This document shows positions 56,390 through 64,000 of a stretch of 64,000 nucleotides of DNA, piece after piece. The notes under the pieces were generated by a model. The model did not search any database. It had not been told where the DNA came from and saw only the letters and a list, made by a program, of their open reading frames with translations. The stretch lies in NCBI RefSeq assembly GCF_007828035.1, contig NZ_VITV01000002.1, forward strand, positions 248,001-312,000, in the 5' to 3' direction. The first letter of the stretch is position 1. Each line of letters starts with the position of its first letter. The DNA comes from Nitrospirillum amazonense. GTDB taxonomy: Bacteria > Pseudomonadota > Alphaproteobacteria > Azospirillales > Azospirillaceae. The position numbers and the translations under genes were made by a program.

Positions 56390-58741
56390 ATGACCGAGGT
56401 TCCTCCGGCGCTGATCACACCGCCCAGCTCCCCGGTTCCGCCGCAAGTCCCCCCCAAAAGCGACAGCTGGTGGCGGCGTCTGTCCGTCTGGTCGGCCCGC
56501 CTGGGCCTGGGCAACAAGCTGGCGGTGGCCTTGGCCTTCGCCGCTGTGTTGTCGGGCTTCGCGACATATGCGGCGCTGACTCAGCAGCCGCCCTTCGGCA
56601 ACAGCCCCAACACGGTCAGCCTGCTGCTGACGCTGGACGGCGCGCTGCTGCTGATGCTGCTGGCGCTCATGGCCCGGCGCATCGTCGGCCTGTGGATCGA
56701 GCGGCGCCGGGGCCTGGCCGGGTCGCGGCTGCACGTGCGGCTGGTGGCGGTATTCAGCCTGCTGGCGGTGCTGCCCGCCATCGTCATGGCCGCCTTCTCC
56801 GCCTTTTTCTTTTACCTGGGCCTGCAGTCCTGGTTCAGCGACCGGGTGCGCACGGCGGTGAATGAAAGCCTGGTGGTGGCCCAGGCCTATCTGGACGAAC
56901 ACCAGATCGCCATCCGCAACGACGCCTCGTGGGTGGCGAACGACCTGCTGGCCGCGCGCCAGGGGCCGCTGGTCACGCTGGACCCGCTGTTCATCTACGC
57001 CTTCCTGCGTAACGAATCCTTCCAGCGCTCCTTCACCGAGGCGGTGATCTTCGACGGGCAGGGGCGGCAGTACGGCAGCTACACCCTGGGCTCCGTCTTC
57101 CAGCCCGATGTCATGCCCAAGGAACGGCTGGAGCGGGCGCGCAAGGGCGAGGTGGACTTCGAATTCAATGAGAAGGAGAAGCGCGTCACCGCCCTGATCC
57201 GCCTGGATCCGGACTTCGACATCTTCCTGCTGCTGGGCCGCCCGGTGGAAGCCAAGGTGATGGAGCACCTGAACGCCGCCCAGACGGCGGTGCGGGAATA
57301 TACCGAGCTGGAGGGCCAGCGCTTCGGCCTGCAGACCAAGATGACGCTGATCTTCATCATCGTCTCGCTGCTGCTGCTGCTGGTGGCCATCTGGGCGGGC
57401 CTGAACTTCGCCAACACCCTCATCACGCCCATCAGCGCGCTGATCATCGCGGCGGAGCGCATCCGCACCGGCGATCTGACGGCGCGCGTGCCGGAGACCC
57501 TGCCGGGACCGGAGGATGAGCTGACCTCGCTCAGCCGCGCCTTCAACCGCATGACCAGCCAGCTGTCGTCGCAGCGCAGCGACCTGGTGGAGGCCAACCG
57601 CCAGCTGGACCTGCGCCGGCGCTTCACCGAGGCGGTGTTGGCCGGCGTGTCGGCCGGCGTTATCGGCTTGGACGAGCAGGGCTTCATCAACCTGCCCAAC
57701 CAGTCGGCGGCCCAGCTGCTGGACATCCCCGACGTGCACGAGATGATGGGGCGCGACATCCTGGCGGTGGTGCCGGAGCTGGAGGAGCTGATGTCCGCCA
57801 TCCGCCGGCGCCCGTCGCGCCTAGTGGAGGGGCAGGTGCAGATCCGCCGCGGCAACACCCAGCGCACCCTGCTGGTGCGGGTGGCAGCGGACACCAGCGG
57901 CAACGGCATCCGCGGCTTTGTCATCACCTTCGACGACGTGTCGGAACTCTTGTCGGCGCAGCGCAAGGCCGCCTGGGCCGACGTCGCCCGCCGCATCGCG
58001 CATGAGATCAAGAACCCGCTGACCCCCATTCAGCTGTCGGCCGAGCGCCTGCGGCGCAAGTATCTGAAGGAAATCCAGAGCGATCCGGAAACCTTCAAGG
58101 CCATGACCGACACCATCGTCCGCCACGTGGACGACATCGGCCGCATGGTGGACGAGTTCTCCGCCTTCGCCCGCATGCCCACGCCGGTGATGAAGCCGCA
58201 GAACATCCAGGAGCTGTGCCGCCAGGCCGTGTTTCTGCAGGCCACCGCCCAGTCCGGCATCAAGTTCGACAGCATTCTGCCGCCTGAGCGGGTGGAGGTG
58301 GAGTGCGACGGCCGCCAGATCTCGCAGGCCCTGACCAACCTGCTGAAGAACGCGGTGGAAGCCATCGAGGGACGGATGGAGGAGGATGCGGCTGAGGGCC
58401 ACGACTCCCCGCCGGGCCATATCTCCCTGAAGGTGGAGGCCCTGGACGACCACATCGTTCTGACCATCGCCGACAACGGCAGGGGCCTGCCGGCTGAGGG
58501 CCGGGACCGGCTGACGGAACCCTATGTCACCACCCGGGCCAAGGGCACCGGCCTGGGCTTGGCCATCGTGAAGAAGATCCTGGAAGACCATGGCGGCACC
58601 CTGGGGCTGGACGACAACCCCGGTGGCGGCGCCCGCGTCACCCTGATCCTACCGCTTGTGCAAGCGGCCGCCCCGCAGGACGCGGAAACGGCTGCCACCC
58701 CGGCCCTGGTGGCCGGGACCAGTGCCTCCAAAGGCGTTTGA
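56390..58741 (+). CDS. ntrY: Membrane sensor histidine kinase NtrY
   Basis: A 783-aa inner-membrane kinase. Hydrophobic segments lie near residues 43-63, 80-100, 120-150 and 320-345, with a periplasmic region between the last two. A HAMP domain follows (ANTLITPISALIIAAERIRT), then a PAS region (AGVSAGVIGLDEQGFINL). The kinase has the phospho-acceptor in ARRIAHEIKNPLTPIQLS, NLLKNAVEA, IADNGRGLP and TTRAKGTGLGLAIVKK. It pairs with NtrX, 17 bases downstream, in nitrogen and redox signalling. ATG 56390 puts the membrane part close to the N terminus; the ribosome site is weak. Confidence 0.95.
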   Translation: MTEVPPALITPPSSPVPPQVPPKSDSWWRRLSVWSARLGLGNKLAVALAFAAVLSGFATYAALTQQPPFGNSPNTVSLLLTLDGALLLMLLALMARRIVGLWIERRRGLAGSRLHVRLVAVFSLLAVLPAIVMAAFSAFFFYLGLQSWFSDRVRTAVNESLVVAQAYLDEHQIAIRNDASWVANDLLAARQGPLVTLDPLFIYAFLRNESFQRSFTEAVIFDGQGRQYGSYTLGSVFQPDVMPKERLERARKGEVDFEFNEKEKRVTALIRLDPDFDIFLLLGRPVEAKVMEHLNAAQTAVREYTELEGQRFGLQTKMTLIFIIVSLLLLLVAIWAGLNFANTLITPISALIIAAERIRTGDLTARVPETLPGPEDELTSLSRAFNRMTSQLSSQRSDLVEANRQLDLRRRFTEAVLAGVSAGVIGLDEQGFINLPNQSAAQLLDIPDVHEMMGRDILAVVPELEELMSAIRRRPSRLVEGQVQIRRGNTQRTLLVRVAADTSGNGIRGFVITFDDVSELLSAQRKAAWADVARRIAHEIKNPLTPIQLSAERLRRKYLKEIQSDPETFKAMTDTIVRHVDDIGRMVDEFSAFARMPTPVMKPQNIQELCRQAVFLQATAQSGIKFDSILPPERVEVECDGRQISQALTNLLKNAVEAIEGRMEEDAAEGHDSPPGHISLKVEALDDHIVLTIADNGRGLPAEGRDRLTEPYVTTRAKGTGLGLAIVKKILEDHGGTLGLDDNPGGGARVTLILPLVQAAAPQDAETAATPALVAGTSASKGV

Positions 58742-58758
58742 CCCAAAGGCGTTGACCC

Positions 58759-60162
58759 ATGGCGCATGATATTCTGATCGTCGATGACGAGGCCGACATC
58801 CGGATGCTGATCTCCGGCATCCTGGAAGATGAAGGCATGAAGACCCGCGAGGCGGCGGACGCCGACCAGGCGCTGGCCGCCGTCGCCGCCCGCCGGCCCA
58901 GCCTGATCATCCTGGACATCTGGCTGCAGGGCAGCCGCCTGGACGGCCTGCAGATCCTGGATGAGATGAAGCGCGATCATCCCGACGTGCCGGTGGTCAT
59001 GATCAGCGGCCACGGCACCATCGAGACGGCGGTGGCGGCCCTGAAGAAGGGCGCCTACGACTTCATCGAGAAGCCGTTCAAGTCCGACCGCCTGCTGCTG
59101 CTGGTGGAGCGCGCCATCGAGGCCGCCCGCCTGCGCCGCGAGAACCGCGAGCTGCGCCTGCGTGCCGGCGGCGAGGTTGAGCTGATCGGCCGCTCGCTGA
59201 TGATCAACCAGCTGCGCCAGTCGCTGGACAAGGTGGCGCCCACGGGCAGCCGCGTCCTGGTCAGCGGCCCGCCGGGCAGCGGCAAGGAGATCGTGGCCCG
59301 CATCATCCATGAACACTCCCGCCGCGCCGACGGCCCCTTCGTGGCGCTGAACTGCGCGACCATGCGGCCCGACCGGTTGGAGGTGGAGCTGTTCGGGACG
59401 GAGCATCCCATCGACGGGGCGGGCCGCAAGGTCGGCACCTTCGAGCAGGCGCACGGCGGCACCCTGTTCCTGGACGAGGTGGCGGACATGCCGCTGGAAA
59501 CCCAGGGCAAGATCGTGCGCGTGCTGCAGGAGCAGACGTTCGAGCGCGTGGGCGGCAGCACCCGGGTGGAAGTGGATGTCCGAGTCATCGCCAGCACCAA
59601 CCGCGACTTGGCGGCGGAGATCGAGGCGGGGCAGTTCCGCCAGGACCTGTACTATCGCTTGGCGGTGGTGCCGCTGAAGGTGCCGTCGCTGCGGGAACGC
59701 CGGGAAGACATCCCCTTGCTGGCGCGCTATTTCCTGCAGCGCTCCGCCACCGCGTCGGGTCTGCCGCAGCGCGTCCTGGGCGAGGACGCCATGGCCGCCC
59801 TGCAGGCCTATGAATGGCCGGGCAACGTGCGCCAGCTGCGCAACGTCATGGACTGGCTGCTGATCATGGTGCCGGGCGACCCGGATGAGCCCATCCGCGC
59901 CGACATGCTGCCGCCGGAGATCGGCTCCATCACCCCGACGGTGCTGCGCTGGGAAAAGGGCGGGGAGATCATGTCCTTGCCGCTGCGCGACGCCCGCGAG
60001 GTGTTCGAGCGTGAATATTTGCTGGCCCAGGTCACCCGCTTCGGCGGCAACATCTCCCGCACCGCGTCCTTCGTGGGCATGGAGCGTTCGGCCCTGCACC
60101 GCAAGCTGAAGTCCCTGGGCGTGCATGGCAACGAGCGCGGCGAGGGGAAGGGTGAGGAATGA
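58759..60162 (+). CDS. ntrX: Response regulator NtrX
   Basis: A 467-aa NtrC-family regulator. The receiver has phospho-acceptor Asp53 in LIILDIWLQGSRLDG. The AAA+ domain has Walker A SGPPGSGKEIVARII and Walker B GTLFLDEVADM. Where NtrC has GAFTGA, NtrX has EHPIDGAGRKVGT, so it probably does not activate sigma-54 polymerase in the classic way; this is usual for NtrX. A Fis-type helix-turn-helix ends the protein (GNISRTASFVGMERSALHRK). It is the cognate regulator of NtrY. Confidence 0.95.
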   Translation: MAHDILIVDDEADIRMLISGILEDEGMKTREAADADQALAAVAARRPSLIILDIWLQGSRLDGLQILDEMKRDHPDVPVVMISGHGTIETAVAALKKGAYDFIEKPFKSDRLLLLVERAIEAARLRRENRELRLRAGGEVELIGRSLMINQLRQSLDKVAPTGSRVLVSGPPGSGKEIVARIIHEHSRRADGPFVALNCATMRPDRLEVELFGTEHPIDGAGRKVGTFEQAHGGTLFLDEVADMPLETQGKIVRVLQEQTFERVGGSTRVEVDVRVIASTNRDLAAEIEAGQFRQDLYYRLAVVPLKVPSLRERREDIPLLARYFLQRSATASGLPQRVLGEDAMAALQAYEWPGNVRQLRNVMDWLLIMVPGDPDEPIRADMLPPEIGSITPTVLRWEKGGEIMSLPLRDAREVFEREYLLAQVTRFGGNISRTASFVGMERSALHRKLKSLGVHGNERGEGKGEE

Positions 60163-60226
60163 GCGGCAATCAGCTGATAAATCAGTGAATTTTGCCGCAT
60201 CTTGAGACTTTAGGTGAGGTTCATCC

Positions 60227-61099
60227 ATGCCGCGGACAGCCTATGTCAACGGTCGCTACGTGGCCCATGGCGACGCCCATGTCCATATCGAGGACCGGGG
60301 TTTCCAGTTCGCCGACGGTGTCTATGAAGTGGTGTCGGTGGTCGATGGCGTCTTCGCCGACGAGGACGGCCACCTGGCCCGCCTGTCCCGCTCCTTGAAC
60401 GAGCTGGATCTGCCCTGGCCCATGCACCCCATGAGCCTGCGCTTCGTGATGCGCGAGGTGGCGCGCCGCAACCGGGTGCGCAACGGACTGGTCTATGTCC
60501 AGATCACCCGGGGTGAGGCGCCCCGCGACTTCCGTTTCCCGGTGGACCCGGCGCCGACGCTGGTGGTCACCTGCCGTTCCACCAAGTTCAGCGCGCCGCA
60601 GCAGCTGGAAAAGGGCGTCTCGGTCATCACCATCCCCGACATCCGCTGGGCACGGCGCGACATCAAGTCGGTCGCGCTGCTGCCCCAGGTGCTGGGCAAG
60701 CAGCGTGCGGCCGAGGCCGGCGCCTTTGAGGCGTGGCAGGTCGACCCCGACGGCACGGTGACGGAGGGCTGCTCCAGCAACGCCTGGATCGTCACCAATG
60801 AGGGCGTGCTGGTCACCCGCGCCGCCAGCACCCGCATCCTGAACGGCATCACCCGCTTGTCGCTGCTGGCCGAGGCCGAGGCGGCGGGTATCCCGTTCGA
60901 GGAGAGGGCGTTCACGGTGGAAGATGCGTACGCTGCGCGGGAAGCCTTGATCTCCAGCGCCAGCACCTTCTGCGTGCCGGTCACCCGCATCGACGGCAAG
61001 CCGGTGGGCGATGGGGTGCCAGGTCCCCTGGGGCGGCGTTTGCGCCAGGCTTACCTGGCGCATGTGGGGGTGGATGACCCTGTGGTGACCAAGCTGTGA
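60227..61099 (+). CDS. dat: D-amino acid aminotransferase (class IV)
   Basis: PLP enzyme of fold type IV interconverting D-alanine and other D-amino acids with 2-oxoacids, 290 aa. The start YVNGRYVAHGDAHVHIEDRG is typical. The PLP lysine is in RRDIKSVALLPQVLGKQRA, and TEGCSSNAWIV and the C-terminal TRILNGITR segment match the D-amino acid transaminase subgroup. A role in cell-wall D-glutamate or D-alanine supply is likely. Its stop overlaps the next GTG start. Confidence 0.92.
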   Translation: MPRTAYVNGRYVAHGDAHVHIEDRGFQFADGVYEVVSVVDGVFADEDGHLARLSRSLNELDLPWPMHPMSLRFVMREVARRNRVRNGLVYVQITRGEAPRDFRFPVDPAPTLVVTCRSTKFSAPQQLEKGVSVITIPDIRWARRDIKSVALLPQVLGKQRAAEAGAFEAWQVDPDGTVTEGCSSNAWIVTNEGVLVTRAASTRILNGITRLSLLAEAEAAGIPFEERAFTVEDAYAAREALISSASTFCVPVTRIDGKPVGDGVPGPLGRRLRQAYLAHVGVDDPVVTKL

Positions 61100-61797
61100 C
61101 CGTGAGCGCTAGCGATATCCTGGAAGCCCCCGCCTTGGCTCTGCCGCCCCTGACGTTACCAAGGGCGGTGCTGTTCGATTGGGACAACACCCTGATCACC
61201 AACTGGCGCTGCGTCCATGCCGCCACCAACGCGGCGCTGGAGGCTTTCGGCATGCCTGCTTGGACGCTGGAGGAGAGCTACACCCGCGTACGCCAGAGCC
61301 TGCGCGACGCCTTTCCGGTGCTGTTCGGGGACGGGTGGGAGCGGGCGCGGGACATCTTCTACGCCCACTTCGAGACCCACCACCTGGACTACCTCGATCC
61401 GCTGGCGGGGGCGGGGCAGTTGCTGGAGGCGCTGTCCGCGCGCGGCGTTTATGTCGGCGTGGTCAGCAACAAGACCGGCCGTTTCCTGCGCACCGAGGCC
61501 AGGGCCCTGGGCTGGGACCGCTGGTGCGGCGCCCTGGTTGGGGCCGGTGACGCCGAGGCCGACAAGCCGCATCCGGCGCCGGTGCATCTGGCGCTGCAGC
61601 CGGCGGGCTTGGCCCCGGGGCCGGATGTGTGGTTCGTGGGCGACGCCGACGTTGATATGGAAGTCGCCCACCGCACGGGCTGCGTACCCCTGATGGTGGG
61701 GGCCACCCCGCATGGGGAAGGGGCGCTGAGCATTTACCCGCCGCATCGCCGCTTTGCCGGCTGTGACGAACTTTGCACCTTGGTGGATGGGCTCTAG
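61096..61797 (+). CDS. HAD-family phosphatase, phosphoglycolate phosphatase-like
   Basis: A 233-aa haloacid-dehalogenase hydrolase. Motif I is LFDWDNTLITN, motif II the Ser/Thr in VGVVSNKTGRFL, motif III the Lys in EADKPHPAPVH and motif IV VWFVGDADVDMEVA. A helical cap (residues about 40-100) places it in the Gph-like subgroup. The substrate is unknown. GTG 61096 overlaps the dat stop as GTGA, though GTG 61102 is possible, so the two are co-translated. Confidence 0.88.
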   Translation: MTVSASDILEAPALALPPLTLPRAVLFDWDNTLITNWRCVHAATNAALEAFGMPAWTLEESYTRVRQSLRDAFPVLFGDGWERARDIFYAHFETHHLDYLDPLAGAGQLLEALSARGVYVGVVSNKTGRFLRTEARALGWDRWCGALVGAGDAEADKPHPAPVHLALQPAGLAPGPDVWFVGDADVDMEVAHRTGCVPLMVGATPHGEGALSIYPPHRRFAGCDELCTLVDGL

Positions 61798-61942
61798 CAC
61801 CCCATATCACTTCCTGTGCTAGGATGGCGGACGCCTTGGGATGTGCCCGGGGCCGCCGGCACTTTCACGCACGGCTCCATAACCGCCGGAAAGGCAACCC
61901 CGGGCGCTCCATAGAGGGCCCCAATAAAGAGCGAGGCATGCA

Positions 61943-62191
61943 ATGTCCGAAAAGTCGCAAAACGTTCAGGACGTGTTTCTGAACCACGTGCGGAAGAACA
62001 AGACCCCTGTGACGGTCTTCCTCGTCAACGGCGTGAAGCTGCAAGGCATCATCACCTGGTTCGACAATTTCTCGGTGCTGCTGCGCCGCGACGCCCATTC
62101 GCAGCTGGTCTACAAGCATGCGATCTCGACCGTGATGCCGGCCCACCCCATCCAGTTGTTCGAATCGGCCAAGGAAGGCGACCACGATTGA
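61943..62191 (+). CDS. hfq: RNA chaperone Hfq
   Basis: Hexameric Sm-like protein that helps small RNAs pair with mRNAs, 82 aa. The Sm1 motif is [20 protein letters not shown] and the Sm2 motif [10 protein letters not shown]. The N terminus [18 protein letters not shown] is canonical. ntrYX-hfq-hflX linkage is common in alphaproteobacteria. The 145-base gap upstream may contain its promoter; the start is ATG 61943 with AGCGAGG upstream. Confidence 0.97.
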   Translation: MSEKSQNVQDVFLNHVRKNKTPVTVFLVNGVKLQGIITWFDNFSVLLRRDAHSQLVYKHAISTVMPAHPIQLFESAKEGDHD

Positions 62192-62225
62192 TGAGTGTAA
62201 ACAGTCGGCGGCCCCCCGTCAGGGG

Positions 62226-63683
62226 ATGGTCCGGCCGGTTGACGGGAAGGATGGCGGCGCTGTGACGGATCGTCCGGCGGATGAGCCCGCCCTGCTTACT
62301 TCCCTGAATCCCGAAGGGTCGCCGGAGGCGCCGCCGGCGGAGAAATCCGCCCGGCGCGCCCTGGTGATCCACCCCATCCTGCGCGAAGAACTCGATGACA
62401 AACGTCCACCGGAGTCGCGGCTGGAAGAGGCCGTTGGCCTGACCGCCGCGATCGAGTTGGACGTGGTGGCGGCGGAGTGCGTGCGCGTCACCCGGCCCAA
62501 GCCCGCCACCCTGCTGGGCGGCGGCTACCTGGAAGAGGCGGCCAAGCGCGTCGCCGATCTGGGTATCGGCCTCGTCGTCGTCGACCACGCGCTGTCGCCT
62601 GTGCAACAGCGCAACCTCGAACGCGACCTTAAGACCAAGGTCATCGACCGCACCGGCCTGATCCTGGAGATTTTCGGGGCGCGTGCGCGTACCCGTGAAG
62701 GCCAGCTGCAGGTGGAACTGGCGGCGCTGACCTACCAGCGCTCGCGCCTGGTGCGGTCCTGGACCCATCTGGAACGCCAGCGCGGCGGCTTCGGCTTCCT
62801 GGGCGGCCCTGGTGAAAGCCAGCTGGAAATGGATCGCCGCCTCATCGGCGACCGCATCATCAAGCTGAAGGCGGAGCTGGAGGAGGTGCGGCGCACCCGC
62901 GGCCTGCACCGCAAGGCGCGCGAGCGCGTGCCTTATCCGGTGGTGGCGCTGGTCGGCTACACCAACGCCGGCAAGTCCACGCTGTTCAACCGCATGGCGC
63001 GGGCTGACGTGTTCGCCAAGGACCTGCTGTTCGCCACGCTGGACCCCACCATGCGGTCCATCGTGCTGCCGTCGGGGCGCAAGATCATCCTGTCGGACAC
63101 GGTGGGCTTCATCTCCGACCTGCCGCACCATCTGGTGGAGGCGTTCCGCGCCACCCTGGAGGAGGTGCTGGCGGCCGACATCATCCTGCACGTGCGTGAC
63201 GCCGCCCATCCGGACAGCGAGGCGCAGAAGCGGGACGTGGAGACGGTGCTGGCCGAATTGGGCATTGAGGCGGAGACCGACCCCCGGGTGGTCGAGGTTC
63301 TGAACAAGATCGACAAGCTGCCGCCCCTGGACCGCGAGACCCTGATGCGCCAGAGCCGCCGGCCGGATGGCCTGGTGGCCGTGTCGGCCCTGACCGGCGA
63401 CGGGCTGGAAAGCCTGTTCAACGTCCTGGACCGCCGCATGGTGGCGGGCCGCGACGTGGTCAAGGTCAGCGTGCCGGTCAGCGACGGCGCCGCCATGGCC
63501 TGGCTCTACGCCAAGGGCGAGGTGACGGAGCGCGAGGACGACGACGACAACGCCCACCTGACGGTGGCGCTGGAGCCGGCGGACGTGGCCCGTTTCCGCG
63601 ATCGTTTCCCTGCTTGTACTGTGACGGAAACGCCACCGCTTGCCGAACGGATTGCCCCGGACAGGCAGGCCCAGGCGTCCTGA
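62226..63683 (+). CDS. hflX: GTPase HflX
   Basis: Ribosome-associated GTPase that rescues or splits stalled ribosomes. The N-terminal domain has LGGGYLEEAAKRVADLG, VVVDHALSPVQQRNLER and RTGLILEIFGARARTREGQ. The HflX linker has GGFGFLGGPGESQLEMDRR. The G domain has G1 LVGYTNAGKSTLFN, G3 SDTVGFISDLPHHL and G4 NKIDKLP. Start: ATG 62226 (485 aa) has the ribosome site abutting it. GTG 62262 (473 aa) has GGAAGG eleven bases upstream and may be the true start. It follows hfq by 34 bases. Confidence 0.95.
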   Translation: MVRPVDGKDGGAVTDRPADEPALLTSLNPEGSPEAPPAEKSARRALVIHPILREELDDKRPPESRLEEAVGLTAAIELDVVAAECVRVTRPKPATLLGGGYLEEAAKRVADLGIGLVVVDHALSPVQQRNLERDLKTKVIDRTGLILEIFGARARTREGQLQVELAALTYQRSRLVRSWTHLERQRGGFGFLGGPGESQLEMDRRLIGDRIIKLKAELEEVRRTRGLHRKARERVPYPVVALVGYTNAGKSTLFNRMARADVFAKDLLFATLDPTMRSIVLPSGRKIILSDTVGFISDLPHHLVEAFRATLEEVLAADIILHVRDAAHPDSEAQKRDVETVLAELGIEAETDPRVVEVLNKIDKLPPLDRETLMRQSRRPDGLVAVSALTGDGLESLFNVLDRRMVAGRDVVKVSVPVSDGAAMAWLYAKGEVTEREDDDDNAHLTVALEPADVARFRDRFPACTVTETPPLAERIAPDRQAQAS

Positions 63684-63720
63684 CCCCCACCATTCGTACC
63701 GCGCCCGCGCATCTGCGCTT

Positions 63721-63740
63721 CCGGCCGCCGCGGCGGCTGG
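63721..63740. terminator. GC-rich hairpin after hflX
   Basis: CCGGCCGCC / GGCGGCTGG (8 of 9 pairs) with a 2-base centre, 37 bases past hflX, no T-run. A weak terminator candidate. Confidence 0.3.
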
Positions 63741-63812
63741 GGTAAGGTGCCGGCCACCCGACGCCGGTCCGCTTCAAGAGAAGGGGCCGGCGCCCATTCC
63801 TGGAGGTTCCAA

Positions 63813-64000
63813 ATGAGTTTCAGGCCCCTGCACGACCGTGTGGTGATCCGGCCCATCGAGCAGGATCAGAAGACCGCCGGCGGCATCATCATCCCCGACA
63901 CCGTCAAGGAAAAGCCCCAGCAGGGTGAAGTCCTGGCCGTGGGCAGCGGCGCCCGCAACGACAAGGGCGAGATCGTCGCCCTGTCCGTGAAGGCCGGCGA
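63813..64000 (+). CDS. groES: Co-chaperonin GroES, 3' end outside window
   Basis: First 62 codons of the 10-kDa chaperonin that caps Gro[21 protein letters not shown] is followed by the mobile loop [20 protein letters not shown] and [19 protein letters not shown] lies six bases before the ATG. The 129-base gap after hflX contains no CIRCE (TTAGCACTC-N9-GAGTGCTAA), so control by HrcA is not evident here. groEL presumably follows beyond the window. Confidence 0.96.
   Translation, partial: MSFRPLHDRVVIRPIEQDQKTAGGIIIPDTVKEKPQQGEVLAVGSGARNDKGEIVALSVKAG

Noticed and set aside
61856-61872. sigma-54-like element upstream of hfq (CGGCAC...CGCAC)
   Set aside because: The GG and GC dinucleotides are nine bases apart instead of ten and the -12 box does not match.
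63772-63798. sigma-32-like promoter (CTTCAA, 15 bases, CCCATT) before groES
   Set aside because: Transcription would start at or inside the groES ribosome site, so it could not make a normal message.

Overview
This window is GC-rich alphaproteobacterial core chromosome, most likely from the Rhodospirillales/Azospirillaceae (Azospirillum, Nitrospirillum or Niveispirillum type). The signs are a nifR3(dusB)-ntrB-ntrC-ntrY-ntrX-hfq-hflX block, an ispD-ispF fusion, a pyruvate dehydrogenase E1-beta carrying its own lipoyl domain, a GTTC-N7-GTTC LexA box in front of lexA, and a trpGDC-moaC-moeA-lexA cluster. The genus is inferred; no rRNA or tRNA gene was seen to fix it.

Layout. 1-9554 (+): envelope block dxr (5' end cut by the window), rseP, bamA, skp, lpxD, fabZ, lpxA, lpxI, lpxB, making isoprenoid precursor, outer-membrane assembly factors and lipid A. 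9595-12741: an EamA-type exporter divergent from a MocR regulator across a dyad operator, then a ComB-like phosphatase. 12933-16015 (-): small membrane protein, gltA, gltX. 16217-18472 (+): comEC, ending against lexA in a shared hairpin. 18511-28783 (-): lexA, moeA, moaC, trpC, trpD, trpG, then two plus-strand genes (YibQ-like deacetylase, HMA metallochaperone), then trpE and ppiD. 29098-33034 (+): tpiA, secG, pyrG, kdsA, mostly separated by hairpin terminators. 33104-34788 (-): DUF6438/ankyrin protein and a lipoprotein carrying a duplicated ankyrin stub. 35036-42489 (+): eno, ftsB-like, pdhA, pdhB, pdhC, lpd. 42638-44440 (+): candidate leader peptide, lipA, RatA/Coq10-like gene, small hypothetical. 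44579-47567 (+): S9 peptidase and an SDR. 47573-50436: an accessory-looking patch with an rtcR 3' remnant, a secreted protein, a methyl-parathion-hydrolase-like metallohydrolase and a secreted esterase. 50444-52127 (-): pncC, ispDF. 52380-63683 (+): dusB, ntrB, ntrC, ntrY, ntrX, dat, HAD phosphatase, hfq, hflX. The window ends inside groES.

How the genes work together. eno feeds the pyruvate dehydrogenase complex, whose lipoyl groups come through lipA, and gltA takes its acetyl-CoA. dxr and ispDF belong to the same isoprenoid (MEP) pathway. kdsA and the lpx genes both serve lipopolysaccharide. NtrBC and NtrYX are the nitrogen and redox two-component systems, next to the RNA chaperone Hfq.

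I found no phage, transposase, CRISPR array, secretion system or obvious defence island. The most unusual items are small: the rtcR remnant, the ankyrin-tail duplication, a short ORF overlapping lipA, a CtrA-type site, a possible sigma-54 promoter before ntrY, and a 98-bp identical tract shared by pdhB and pdhC.
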